From assembly GCA_035551935.1 (NCBI GenBank), contig DASZMJ010000186.1:3035-67034 (forward strand): DNA of 64,000 nt, read 5' to 3'. Positions 8,181 through 16,364 of this stretch are shown one piece after another. Each line of letters starts with the position of its first letter. Position 1 is the first letter of the stretch. The notes under the pieces were generated by a model. It saw only the letters and a list, made by a program, of their open reading frames with translations. It was not told the DNA's origin and ran no database searches. The stretch comes from DASZMJ01 sp035551935. GTDB taxonomy: Bacteria > Planctomycetota > Planctomycetia > Isosphaerales > Isosphaeraceae. The position numbers and the translations under genes are program-made.

Positions 8181-8264
8181 TCGGGTGCCACGGGTTGTCT
8201 TCAACCCGTGCCCCCCCGCTCGGCCGGCACGGCACGGGTTCGCGGACGAACCCGTGGCACCCGA
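8181..8264. repeat. Palindromic repeat, family C
   Basis: The outer arms 8181-8196 (TCGGGTGCCACGGGTT) and 8249-8264 are exact complements. Inside are two smaller hairpins, 8190-8211 and 8232-8256, so the element could fold as a cruciform with two inner arms. It separates the MBOAT gene from the TIGR03067 gene. Confidence 0.8.
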
Positions 8265-8289
8265 GGACGTCTCTACGAAGAGAAGATTT

Positions 8290-8793
8290 ATGAATCAAAG
8301 AATCATGACGATAGCCGGCCTCCTGGCTGCCACCGTCGCGGCGATCGCGGCGGCGGGCGAGGGGGGCCGGGGCAAGGAGAGCCTCCAGGGGACCTGGACG
8401 TGGGTCGCCTACGAGGAGGCCGGGGCGAAGGCGACGCCGGACCAGATGCGCGACTGGACGATGCGGATCAAGCGCGACACGCTCGTGCTCCAGGGGCCGT
8501 CGGACCTGCCCAAGATCGAGGCGACGATCCGGCTCGACGCCGGCACGGCGCCGCGGCAGATCGACCTGATCTACGCGACCCCGTCGGCGCCCAGGCGGGG
8601 CCGGTCGAACTCGAGCGGCTCGGCGATGGGCCCGGTGCCGACGGCGGAGCGGGCGACGCCGGGGATCTACCGGCTCGACGGCGACACGCTCCGCGTCTGC
8701 CTCGCCGCCCGCGGCTCGACGCGGCGGCCGGCGAAGTTCGACGGCTCGAAGGACTCGGGGGCGGGCGTCTACGTCTTCAAGCGGAAGAAATAG
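8290..8793 (+). CDS. TIGR03067 domain secreted protein
   Basis: 167 residues. The N-terminus is a signal peptide (IMTIAGLLAATVAAIAAAGE). The mature protein opens with ESLQGTWTWVAYEEAG, the LQGTW start that marks the planctomycete TIGR03067 domain, and ends with the equally typical GVYVFKRKK; 'GIYRLDGDTLRVCLA' is the central strand pair. This lipocalin-like domain is abundant in planctomycetes and has no known activity. It lies between the MBOAT gene and the SGNH genes, 13 bases before the latter, so it is probably part of the operon. There is no clear ribosome-binding site next to the ATG at 8290; an ATG five codons later is also possible. Confidence 0.8.
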   Translation: MNQRIMTIAGLLAATVAAIAAAGEGGRGKESLQGTWTWVAYEEAGAKATPDQMRDWTMRIKRDTLVLQGPSDLPKIEATIRLDAGTAPRQIDLIYATPSAPRRGRSNSSGSAMGPVPTAERATPGIYRLDGDTLRVCLAARGSTRRPAKFDGSKDSGAGVYVFKRKK

Positions 8794-8806
8794 AACCTGG
8801 TCTTTT

Positions 8807-9910
8807 ATGAAGCATTCCTCGAACAACATCGTCCATGCGATCGTCGCGGCGGCCCTGCTGGCCGGCGGCCTCGCGAGCCCGGCCGGCGGCGTCGGCCGGC
8901 TCCTGCGCGCGCTGGCCGACGACGGCCCGAACCGGGCCGACTACGAGCGGATGGAGCGGGGCTATTATGAGCACCTGATCGACGCGGGCGCGCGCCTGGA
9001 GGCCCGGGGGCCGAGGCACCGCGGCGACGCGGCGGGCAACGCCGACGAGCTGGCCGTCGGCGTCGACGACTTGCGCGAATACGTGCTCAAGCCGAGCTTC
9101 CGGACGATCCACCGCGGCGCCCCGTGGTCGACCAACGCGCTGGGGATGCGCGACCGCGAGTACGAGGTGAGCAAGCCGCCGGGGACGTTCCGGGTCGCGC
9201 TCCTGGGCGACTCGATCGCGACGGGCTGGGGGGTCGACGGCGAGCACGGGTTCGACCCGTTGCTGGAGCGGGCGCTCGACGCGCGGTCGCGCGCCGCGGG
9301 GGGCCCGGCGGTCGAGGTGCTGGATTTCGCCGTGCCGGGCCACGCGCCCGGCCAGCGCTGGGAGCACTTCGCGCGGGTCGGCGGCGCGATGGGCGCGGAC
9401 CTGGTGCTCTACGAGGGGACGGCCGTCGACGCCGGCTGGGACGACCGCCGGCTCCGCCTGCTCCTGCCGCGCGGGCTCGGCTGGGACTCGCCCCTGTACC
9501 GCGACGCGATCGCCCGCGCCGGCCTTCGGCCCGGCATGTCGGCCGACGAGTACCGCGCCGGGCTGCGCTCGGTGCGCCGGGAATTGCTGGAGGGGGTCTA
9601 TCGTACGATCGTCGCCGAGTGCCGCGCGCGGGGCATGCCGGCGTTCTTCGTGCTCGTGCCTCGGGTCGGCCGGCCGGAGGAGCGCGAGGACGCCGCCCGG
9701 ATCGTCGCCATGGCGCGGCGGGCCGGCTTCGCGGCCGTCTTCGACCTCTCCGGCGCCTACGACGGCCACGACCCGCGCGACCTGGCGATCGCCGACGACG
9801 ACTACCACCCCAACGCCCTCGGGCACGCCTTGCTCGCGCGGCGGCTCGAGGCCGCCCTCGTCGCACGGCCCGAGCTGCGGCGGCTGTGGTCCTCGGAGGC
9901 GGCCCCATGA
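8807..9910 (+). CDS. SGNH/GDSL-type hydrolase-like protein
   Basis: 367 residues, with an N-terminal membrane anchor or signal (VHAIVAAALLAGGLASPAGG). The SGNH fold is marked by block I LLGDSIATGWG (near residue 131, nucleophile Ser) and block V DDDYHPNALGH near residue 337 (catalytic Asp and His, D-x-x-H). 'APWSTNALGMRDREY' before block I is typical of the planctomycete version that follows MBOAT genes. Members either hydrolyse esters or, like AlgJ/AlgX and DltD, finish the transfer of an acyl group to an exported polymer. Its stop codon overlaps the next start (ATGA), so the two SGNH genes are translationally coupled. Confidence 0.85.
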   Translation: MKHSSNNIVHAIVAAALLAGGLASPAGGVGRLLRALADDGPNRADYERMERGYYEHLIDAGARLEARGPRHRGDAAGNADELAVGVDDLREYVLKPSFRTIHRGAPWSTNALGMRDREYEVSKPPGTFRVALLGDSIATGWGVDGEHGFDPLLERALDARSRAAGGPAVEVLDFAVPGHAPGQRWEHFARVGGAMGADLVLYEGTAVDAGWDDRRLRLLLPRGLGWDSPLYRDAIARAGLRPGMSADEYRAGLRSVRRELLEGVYRTIVAECRARGMPAFFVLVPRVGRPEEREDAARIVAMARRAGFAAVFDLSGAYDGHDPRDLAIADDDYHPNALGHALLARRLEAALVARPELRRLWSSEAAP

Positions 9911-11124
9911 GCGTGCTGAGGCGCGCCGCGCGGCCGACGCCGAGCTTCGTGGTGACGGCGGCCTTGCTGGTCGTCGGGGTGCTGCCGTGGCCGGGGCGTT
10001 GGGGGACGTCGGTGCGGCAGGCGTCGCGGTCGTCGGACCTCAACCGCGCCGACCACGAGGCGGCCGCCGGCGGCTATTACGAGGGCCTCGTCGGCGTGGG
10101 CGCCGGCGGCCGCGGCGCGGGGCGGAACGAGCTGGCGCTGAGCCTGCAAGGCCGGCCGGCCGACTGGGTCGGCTTCCAGGACTCGGGCGTGGCCCGGCCG
10201 CGCGCCGACGACTTCCTCCAGTTCGAGCTCCGCGCCGACCAGGACCAGCTCATCTTCGGCCGCCGGTTCACGACCAACGCCCTGGCGATGCGCGACCGCG
10301 CCTACGCGCCGAGGAAGCCCGAGGGGGTCTTCCGCGTGCTCCTGGTCGGCTCGTCGATCGACATGGGCTGGGGCGTCGGCACCGACGAGACGTACGAGAA
10401 CCTGCTGGAAGACTGGCTCAACTCGCATGCCGGCCGGCGCGGCCTGGCGCGGCGGTTCGAGGTCTGGAACGGCGCCGTCGCCGCCTACGGGCCGGCGCAG
10501 CGGCTCGAGGCGTATCGCCGCCGCGCGGCGCGGTGCGAGCCGGACCTGGTGATCTACTCGATGACGATGCTCGACCCCCGGCTCGTCGAGATCCACACCT
10601 GCGGCCTGCTCCAGAACCGGCTGGACCTGCGCTACGGCTTCCTCCGCGACGCCGTGGCCGCCGCCGGCGTCACCGCCGAGGACCTCCGGCGCGACGTCTG
10701 GGGCGACCTGGTGCGCAAGGAGGTGATCAAGCGGAAGCTCGCCCCGTATCGCTGGTCGATCGCCGGGGCGGCGCTGGGGGCGTTGGCGACCGACTGCCGG
10801 TCGAACGGCCGGCCGCTGCTGGCCCTGGTCGTGCCCCGCGCCGGCGCCGCCGACGCGCCCGGGGCGCGGGCCGAGGCCGTGGCGCGGATCGCCGCGTTGG
10901 CGCGCGAGCACGGCGTGCCGCTGGTCGACCTGTCGGGGACCTTCGACGACCAGGACGTCGAGGCGCTGGAGATCGCCGCCTGGGACGACCACCCCAACGC
11001 CCGCGGCCATCGCCTCCTGTTCCTGGCCCTGGCCCGCGCGCTGGTGCAAGACCGCTCGTTCTATCATTCCTTCTTCGGCGTCGAGCCGCCCCCCGGGCCG
11101 CTCGGGGCGCGTGGCGCCCCTTGA
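9907..11124 (+). CDS. SGNH-like protein, divergent paralogue
   Basis: 405 residues, with an N-terminal hydrophobic segment (FVVTAALLVVGVLPW). It parallels the preceding protein: 'RRFTTNALAMRDRAY' followed by block I VGSSIDMGWG and block V WDDHPNARGH. The block I Asp is Ser here (GSS, as in DltD, which has a GSS-type block), and the residue three before the block V His is Trp rather than Asp, so the triad is altered. The protein may therefore be a non-hydrolytic transfer partner rather than an esterase. A central insertion (residues 170-260) is longer than in the upstream paralogue. It is coupled by an ATGA overlap to that gene and followed 18 bases later by the ligase gene. Confidence 0.8.
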   Translation: MSVLRRAARPTPSFVVTAALLVVGVLPWPGRWGTSVRQASRSSDLNRADHEAAAGGYYEGLVGVGAGGRGAGRNELALSLQGRPADWVGFQDSGVARPRADDFLQFELRADQDQLIFGRRFTTNALAMRDRAYAPRKPEGVFRVLLVGSSIDMGWGVGTDETYENLLEDWLNSHAGRRGLARRFEVWNGAVAAYGPAQRLEAYRRRAARCEPDLVIYSMTMLDPRLVEIHTCGLLQNRLDLRYGFLRDAVAAAGVTAEDLRRDVWGDLVRKEVIKRKLAPYRWSIAGAALGALATDCRSNGRPLLALVVPRAGAADAPGARAEAVARIAALAREHGVPLVDLSGTFDDQDVEALEIAAWDDHPNARGHRLLFLALARALVQDRSFYHSFFGVEPPPGPLGARGAP

Positions 11125-11141
11125 TCCGCGCAGGACCCGCC

Positions 11142-12749
11142 ATGAGCACGGCAGCCCCCACGACCACGATCGCGATCCCCCCCCACCTCGCCCTGTTGCT
11201 CGACCGCGCCGCCGCCGCGCGGCCCGACCATCCCGCCGTCGAGGATGAAGCCGGCCAGGCCCTGACCTACGCCGGCCTGGCCCGCGCGGCCGACCGGCTC
11301 GCGGCCCGCCTGGCGCGGTGGGGCGTCGGCCGGGGCGACCGCGTCGGCCTGTTCCTGCCCAAGTCGATCGCGGCCGTCGCCGCGATCCACGGCGTCCTCC
11401 GCGCCGGCGCCGCGTACGTGCCGGCCGACCCGACCGGGCCCCCGCTGCGGGCCTCGGGCATCTTCGCCGACGCGGGGGTCAAGGTCGCGGTCGTCGCCGC
11501 GGGCCTGGCCGATGCCTTGCGGGCCGCCTGGCCGGGCCCCGGCCCGTTGCCGCGCCTGGTCGTCGTCGGCGGCGACGATGACGGTCCGCTCGGGCCGGCC
11601 GATGCCCCCTGGGACGAGATCCAACGCGACGACGCCCCCAGCCCGCTCGACCCGCCGCGCGAGCCGGACGACCCGGCGTACATCCTGTACACCTCGGGCT
11701 CGACCGGCCGGCCCAAGGGGGTCCTGCTCTCGCACGCCAACGCCGCCTGCTTCCTGTCCTGGTGCGCCGAGAACCTCGACCTCCGCGCCGACGACCGCTT
11801 CTCCGCGCACGCGCCGTTCCACTTCGACCTCTCCGTCTTCGACCTCTACGCCTCCTGCGCCGCCGGGGCGACGCTGGTGCTCATCGGCGAGGGGCTCGGC
11901 AAGGAGCCGGCGCGGCTCGGGCCGTTCCTGGCCGGGCGCGAGCTCAGCGTCTGGTACTCGGCGCCGTCGATCCTGGCCCTGCTCACGCAATACGGCGGCC
12001 TCGAGCGCGCGGGCTTCCCGGCCCCGAGGCTCGTGCTCTTTGCCGGCGAGGTCTTCCCGATCCTCCACCTCCGGCGACTCCGCAACCTCTGGCCGTGCGC
12101 GACGCTCTGGAACCTCTACGGGCCGACCGAGACGAACGTCTGCACGGCGTACCGCATCCCCGACGCCATCCCCGACGACCGCGATGCTCCCTTCCCCATC
12201 GGCCACGTCTGCCCGCCGCTGCGGGCGCGGGTGGTGGACGAGGGGGGCCGCGACGTGCCGCCGGGGACGGCCGGCGAGCTGGTCATCGCCGGGCCGGGCG
12301 TGATGCGCGGCTACTTCGGACAGCCCGAGCTGACCGCCCGCGCCTTCCTCCGCGACGCGGGGGGGACCCCGTGGTATCGGACCGGCGACCTCGTCGTCGA
12401 CGACGGCGCCGGTTGCCTCGACTTCCGGGGGCGTCGCGACCGGATGGTCAAGAAGCGGGGATACCGGATCGAGCTCGGGGAGATCGAGTCGGCGCTCTAC
12501 CGGCACGAGGGGGTCGAGCGGGCCGCGGTGGTGGCGAAGACCGGCGACGACGGCGTGGCGATCCGGGCGTTCGTGGCGCTCAAACCCGGGCGCAAGGGCT
12601 CGGTCATCGCCATGAAGCGACACTGCACGACGTATCTGCCGCACTACATGGTGCCCGATTCGATCGCCTTTTTGCCGACCTTGCCCACGACTTCGACCGA
12701 TAAGGTGGATTACCAGGGGCTCCAACGCCTCGCGGCCGGCGACGCCTGA
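11142..12749 (+). CDS. Amino-acid-type adenylate-forming ligase (DltA-like/NRPS adenylation domain)
   Basis: 535 residues. Core motifs in order: A2 YVPADPTGP, A3 YILYTSGSTGRPKG (near residue 185), A5 NLYGPTETN, A7 YRTGDLV, A8 RRDRMVKKRGYRIELGEIE, and A10 with the catalytic Lys in TTSTDKVDY near residue 524. In A4 the sequence HFDLSVFD keeps the Asp that in amino-acid-activating domains holds the alpha-amino group, so the substrate is probably an amino acid. No carrier, condensation or thioesterase domain is attached. The enzyme would activate its substrate as an adenylate in the cytosol and pass it to a thiol carrier, but no carrier gene is visible nearby. It sits in an operon with MBOAT and SGNH genes, as DltA does. 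Confidence 0.85.
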   Translation: MSTAAPTTTIAIPPHLALLLDRAAAARPDHPAVEDEAGQALTYAGLARAADRLAARLARWGVGRGDRVGLFLPKSIAAVAAIHGVLRAGAAYVPADPTGPPLRASGIFADAGVKVAVVAAGLADALRAAWPGPGPLPRLVVVGGDDDGPLGPADAPWDEIQRDDAPSPLDPPREPDDPAYILYTSGSTGRPKGVLLSHANAACFLSWCAENLDLRADDRFSAHAPFHFDLSVFDLYASCAAGATLVLIGEGLGKEPARLGPFLAGRELSVWYSAPSILALLTQYGGLERAGFPAPRLVLFAGEVFPILHLRRLRNLWPCATLWNLYGPTETNVCTAYRIPDAIPDDRDAPFPIGHVCPPLRARVVDEGGRDVPPGTAGELVIAGPGVMRGYFGQPELTARAFLRDAGGTPWYRTGDLVVDDGAGCLDFRGRRDRMVKKRGYRIELGEIESALYRHEGVERAAVVAKTGDDGVAIRAFVALKPGRKGSVIAMKRHCTTYLPHYMVPDSIAFLPTLPTTSTDKVDYQGLQRLAAGDA

Positions 12750-12805
12750 GTCGCCCCGAATCGACCCGACCGCGCCTCGACCCCCCGTGCCCGAGGGCCG
12801 CGCCC

Positions 12806-13843
12806 GTGACATTGCGTCACCTCCTGAGCTGGAAGCCGCTGTTCTACGAGGCCCTGCTGCCGGCCTTGCGACGGCTCGGCCCGGCGCGCGGCGACGCGGT
12901 CCTCGGGGCGATCGGCCGCCTGACGGCCCTGGGCTGGCCGCCGCGGCGTCGGGCCCTGGAGATGTCGCTGAGGCAGGCGCGGTCGGCCCTGGGTGCCGAC
13001 TGGGAGGTCCGCGAGGCCCGCGACGTCCTCGCCGGCCACATCCTCCGCTTCCTCGCCCGCGACTACCCGCTGCACGGCCTCGGCGACGAGGCCCTGGCGT
13101 CGCGGTTCGACGTGCACGGGTTCGAGCACCTGCGCGACGCCCTGGCAGGCGGCCGGGGGGTGGTCCTGCTCGGCAGCCACCTGGGCGGGCACCTGTCGGC
13201 GTTGCACTGGCTGTATCGCCGGGGGGTCCCGTTGCGTGTGCTGGTGCAGCGGCCGCAGCACATCTCGGCGACGTTGCGGGCGCGGTTCGACAGCGACGAG
13301 CCGCCGCACCCGCAGACCGGCCTCTTCCTGCGACGGGCGTTGCCGCCGGGCGCGGCGGTCGAGCGGGTCTTGCGGGCGCGGGCGGCGCTGCGCGACGGGA
13401 TGGCCGTCTACCTCGCCGGCGACGTCCCCTGGAGCGGCCCGAACGCGCGGCCGGGCGAGCTGCTCGGGCACCGTCGCGCGTTCCAGTCGATCTGGGCCGA
13501 CCTGGCGACCCTGGCCCGTGCGCCGGTCGTGCCGATGTTCTGCACGCATCGCCCCCGAGGCCGGTTCGCCCTGACGTTCGACCCCCCGTGGTCGCTGGCG
13601 CCCGGCGGCGAGGGGGCCGCCGTGGCCCGCTACCTCGACCGCCTCGAGGCCGAGGTCCGCGCCCACCCGGCCGACGCGGTCGCGTATCTCACCTGGCCCT
13701 GCTACGGCCCGCCGTCGCCCGCGCCGCGGGCCGAGTCGGGCCCCTCGTCCCAGCGCGGGATCGGCCCCGGCAGCGTCGGCCCGGCGCGGCCGGGCGCGGC
13801 CCGCGCGGCGAGGTCCAGCACGATCAGCCGGCCGTCGTCGTAG
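12806..13843 (+). CDS. LpxL-like lysophospholipid acyltransferase
   Basis: 345 residues from a GTG. The middle (residues 100-290) fits the LPLAT/LpxL fold: 'FEHLRDALAGGRGVVLLGSHLGGH' corresponds to the block containing the HX4(D/E) motif, and 'RDGMAVYLAGDVPW' to the substrate-binding Gly-Asp block. The acidic residue expected five after the His is not evident (HLGGHL), so catalysis by the usual dyad is doubtful. The last 45 residues, beyond 'AVAYLTWPCYGPPSP', are low-complexity and overlap the convergent membrane-protein gene for 142 bases, so the natural end of the folded domain is probably about residue 300. Its place after the ligase suggests a role in acylating the same product. Confidence 0.7.
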   Translation: MTLRHLLSWKPLFYEALLPALRRLGPARGDAVLGAIGRLTALGWPPRRRALEMSLRQARSALGADWEVREARDVLAGHILRFLARDYPLHGLGDEALASRFDVHGFEHLRDALAGGRGVVLLGSHLGGHLSALHWLYRRGVPLRVLVQRPQHISATLRARFDSDEPPHPQTGLFLRRALPPGAAVERVLRARAALRDGMAVYLAGDVPWSGPNARPGELLGHRRAFQSIWADLATLARAPVVPMFCTHRPRGRFALTFDPPWSLAPGGEGAAVARYLDRLEAEVRAHPADAVAYLTWPCYGPPSPAPRAESGPSSQRGIGPGSVGPARPGAARAARSSTISRPSS

Positions 13844-15657
13844 CGGTGCTCTCGGGTCCGGCACAGCTCGTGGACGTTCCGGTCGAAGTCCAGCGAGCAG
13901 CGGTTCAGGTCGCGCTCCCAGGGGCTGACCGTCGCGTCGGTCGGATGGGCGCGCGACGCGGGGCGGCCGTCGGGGCCGAGGTAGGTATAGGCGAGGTAGC
14001 GCAGCCCGCGCGCCAACAGGAATTCGACGACGGCCTCGCTGCCCCGGCCGATCGGCAGGCCGGGCGGCGGGCTCGTCTCGCCGGGATACTCGACGACCTG
14101 GATCGGGTTGCGGCCGAAGTCGAGCAGCGAGGCCATCTGGAGCCGCGCCAGCACCGGCGCGCCGGGGGGAATCGCCGCCTGCAACGCCCGATGGGCTCGG
14201 ATCAACTCCGGGGTCTCGATCCGACGGCCCCGCACGACGACGGCGAGCCGGCCGGCGAGTCGCTGGCCACTCCAACGCGCCACCGACCACTGCCCCCCCA
14301 CGAGGAATCCCAACGCCACGAGCACGGCCGCGCGCCGCCGCGCGACCGCCGCGTCGGGACCGAGCAGCACCGCGGTCGCCGCGAGGGTCGCCGCCGTGCT
14401 GAAGACGACCACGTAGCGCAGCGACAGCCGCGGGTCGAACACGAGGCTCAGGGCCACCACCGCGATCAGCGAGCCGACGACCAGGGCCGCCAGCGGTTGG
14501 CGCGGCGACCGCCCCCGCACCAGCGGGATCGCCAACGCCCCGAGCACCGCCAGCGCCACGGTCATCTCGTTGCTCAGGGCCGACAGCTCGCGGCGCACGA
14601 GCTGGGGCACCGACCGCGCGGCGTAGGGCTTCGCCACGGTCCCGTACCGCGACCCGTGGTCGCCGTCGCCCAGCAGCGGATAGAGCCAGGTCCCCGACGA
14701 GTGATGCAGCGATTGCATCCATGGTGCCAGCAGCGCCGCGGTCAGGATCGCGACCAAGCACAGCTCGCGCATCACGCGCCGCCGGTCGGCGGCGCCGGCC
14801 AGCAAGGAGACGTAGCTCAGGCCCAGGACGCAGGCCACGCCCGGGATCAGCGTCGACTTCAGGCCGGCGAGCCCCGCGGCCACCAGCGCGATCATCGCGG
14901 CGTTCCGCGCCGGCCGGTCGGGCGCGGCGTCGGCCCAGGCGAGCGTCTCATGGAGGCCGAGCAGCATCACAATCGCCAGCAGATGCGCGCTGACGTTGGG
15001 CGCGGGCAGCGGCAGGTAAAGGCCGACTGCCAGCAGCCCCAGCGTCGCCGTCGCCGAGAGCCCGAGCCGGCGGGCCATCCCCCCCAGCGTCAGCACCAGG
15101 CCGAGCCGGCCGACCCCGGCGTCGAGCAGGCCCAGGCAGGAGTCCGGCGCCGCGCAGCCCAGGAACGCCAGCAGGAAGGCGTTGCCCCCCAGGCCCGCCT
15201 CGAGCCGGTGCGCGTTGAACGGGTCGTCCCCCAGCGTGCCGGCCTCGAGCATCCGCCGCACCAGGACGAAGTAGCCGCCGTAGTCGTCCCGCCAGCTCGG
15301 CAAGGCCGCCAGCCCGCCCACATAATACAGCGCCGCCGCCGCCGTCAGCGCCACGGCCACCGCCCGCTGCGCCGGGCCCAGCGACCCGAGCGACCCGGCC
15401 CACGACCGCGACGGGCGCCCGGCCGCCAGCGCGAGCAGGCCGATCGCCGTCAAGGCCGCGATCAGGGCCGGCGAGATCAGCGCCGCGGCGTTCAACGGCC
15501 CGCCGATGGCCGCCAGCAGCGCCAGGCCCCAGGTCAGTCGCAGGCCCGCGGCGGCCGGCCGATCGCGGTCGATCAGGCGGTTGGTGACCGCCCCCCAGCC
15601 GACGAACGAGCCGAGCAGCACCAGGCCCCAGCCGGCCGCGAGGAGGGAGGTCTTCAT
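13702..15657 (-). CDS. Large polytopic membrane protein, ArnT/GT-C-like architecture
   Basis: 651 residues, with about 12-13 hydrophobic segments over the first 440 residues and a soluble C-terminal part. The first luminal loop contains 'LPSWRDDYGGYFVLVRRMLE', and the C-terminal part 'YLGPDGRPASRAHPTDATVS' then 'WERDLNRCSLDFDRNVHEL'. The layout (acidic first loop, many membrane spans, then a periplasmic domain) resembles GT-C glycosyltransferases or O-antigen-type membrane proteins, but no diagnostic motif can be assigned. The ATG at 15657 overlaps the stop of the upstream methyltransferase (ATGA), so it is the last gene of a coupled operon with a GT2 and two methyltransferases. The final 142 bases overlap the convergent LPLAT gene. 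Confidence 0.6.
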   Translation of the reverse strand: MKTSLLAAGWGLVLLGSFVGWGAVTNRLIDRDRPAAAGLRLTWGLALLAAIGGPLNAAALISPALIAALTAIGLLALAAGRPSRSWAGSLGSLGPAQRAVAVALTAAAALYYVGGLAALPSWRDDYGGYFVLVRRMLEAGTLGDDPFNAHRLEAGLGGNAFLLAFLGCAAPDSCLGLLDAGVGRLGLVLTLGGMARRLGLSATATLGLLAVGLYLPLPAPNVSAHLLAIVMLLGLHETLAWADAAPDRPARNAAMIALVAAGLAGLKSTLIPGVACVLGLSYVSLLAGAADRRRVMRELCLVAILTAALLAPWMQSLHHSSGTWLYPLLGDGDHGSRYGTVAKPYAARSVPQLVRRELSALSNEMTVALAVLGALAIPLVRGRSPRQPLAALVVGSLIAVVALSLVFDPRLSLRYVVVFSTAATLAATAVLLGPDAAVARRRAAVLVALGFLVGGQWSVARWSGQRLAGRLAVVVRGRRIETPELIRAHRALQAAIPPGAPVLARLQMASLLDFGRNPIQVVEYPGETSPPPGLPIGRGSEAVVEFLLARGLRYLAYTYLGPDGRPASRAHPTDATVSPWERDLNRCSLDFDRNVHELCRTREHRYDDGRLIVLDLAARAAPGRAGPTLPGPIPRWDEGPDSARGAGDGGP

Positions 15658-16364
15658 CCGCGCTTCCGGCCGACGAAGCTCAGCTTGCCCAGCGCCGTCG
15701 CCCGCCGCTCGACCTCGAACCGCGACGCCAGCAGGTCGAGGATCAGCTTCGGCCGCGACAGCCACGCCTCGTACGTCGCGCGCTCGTGCTCGATCATCGT
15801 CGCCAGGGCGTCCACCTTGGCCGAGAGCCGTCGCGCCGCGGGCACCCGGCAGACGGCGTGGACGAGCCGCAGGAACGGCGTCCGCCACGGTTCGACGGCG
15901 ACGAACCGACCGCCGGGCCGCAGCACGCGCGCGGCCTCGGCGAGCGTCCGGTCGAGGTCCTCGGGCAAGCTCGGCAGGTGGTGCAGCCCCCCCTGGACGA
16001 TCAAGACATCCTTGGAATCGTCGTCGAACGGCAGGCTCCGACAGTCGCCGACGAAGAGCCGAGCCGGCCCCTCGTACTGGGCCAGCAGGCGATCGGAGAG
16101 GTCGACGCCTTCGAGGTTCGTGAAGCCGAGCCGGGCCAGGGCGTGCAGGCCGTTGCCGCGGCCGCAGAAGAGCTCGACGACGCTCGCGTCGCGCGGCCAG
16201 CGGTCGGCCCCCAGGCGCGCCAGCCGCCGCGAGAACTTGGCGACCTCCTGCTCGGGCGTCTCGAAGCGGAGATAGGCGTCTTCCCACGGGTCGCCGCAGC
16301 AGGCCTGCGGCTCGACGACGCGGACCGGGCCGGCTCCGGGCGCGGGTTCGGGGGTCGAGGTCAC
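15654..16364 (-). CDS. Class I SAM-dependent methyltransferase
   Basis: 236 residues, GTG start overlapping the previous stop (GTGA). Motif I is VVELFCGRGNGLHAL near residue 63, the acidic end of strand two is 'NLEGVDLSD', motif II 'DVLIVQGGLHHLP', and post-motif 'EAARVLRPGGRFVAVEP'. This is the usual Methyltransf_11 pattern. An early Cys pair (QACCGDPWEDAYLRFET) is common in methyltransferases from sugar or lipid modification clusters. It acts in the cytosol; its substrate is not evident. Translational coupling on both sides puts it in one pathway with the GT2 and the membrane protein. Confidence 0.85.
   Translation of the reverse strand: MTSTPEPAPGAGPVRVVEPQACCGDPWEDAYLRFETPEQEVAKFSRRLARLGADRWPRDASVVELFCGRGNGLHALARLGFTNLEGVDLSDRLLAQYEGPARLFVGDCRSLPFDDDSKDVLIVQGGLHHLPSLPEDLDRTLAEAARVLRPGGRFVAVEPWRTPFLRLVHAVCRVPAARRLSAKVDALATMIEHERATYEAWLSRPKLILDLLASRFEVERRATALGKLSFVGRKRG

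Noticed and set aside
12787..16275. Very long plus-strand open frame of more than 1100 codons
   Set aside because: It runs antisense to the membrane-protein and methyltransferase operon, has an Arg/Gln/Pro-rich composition typical of shadow frames in GC-rich DNA, and shows no domain.
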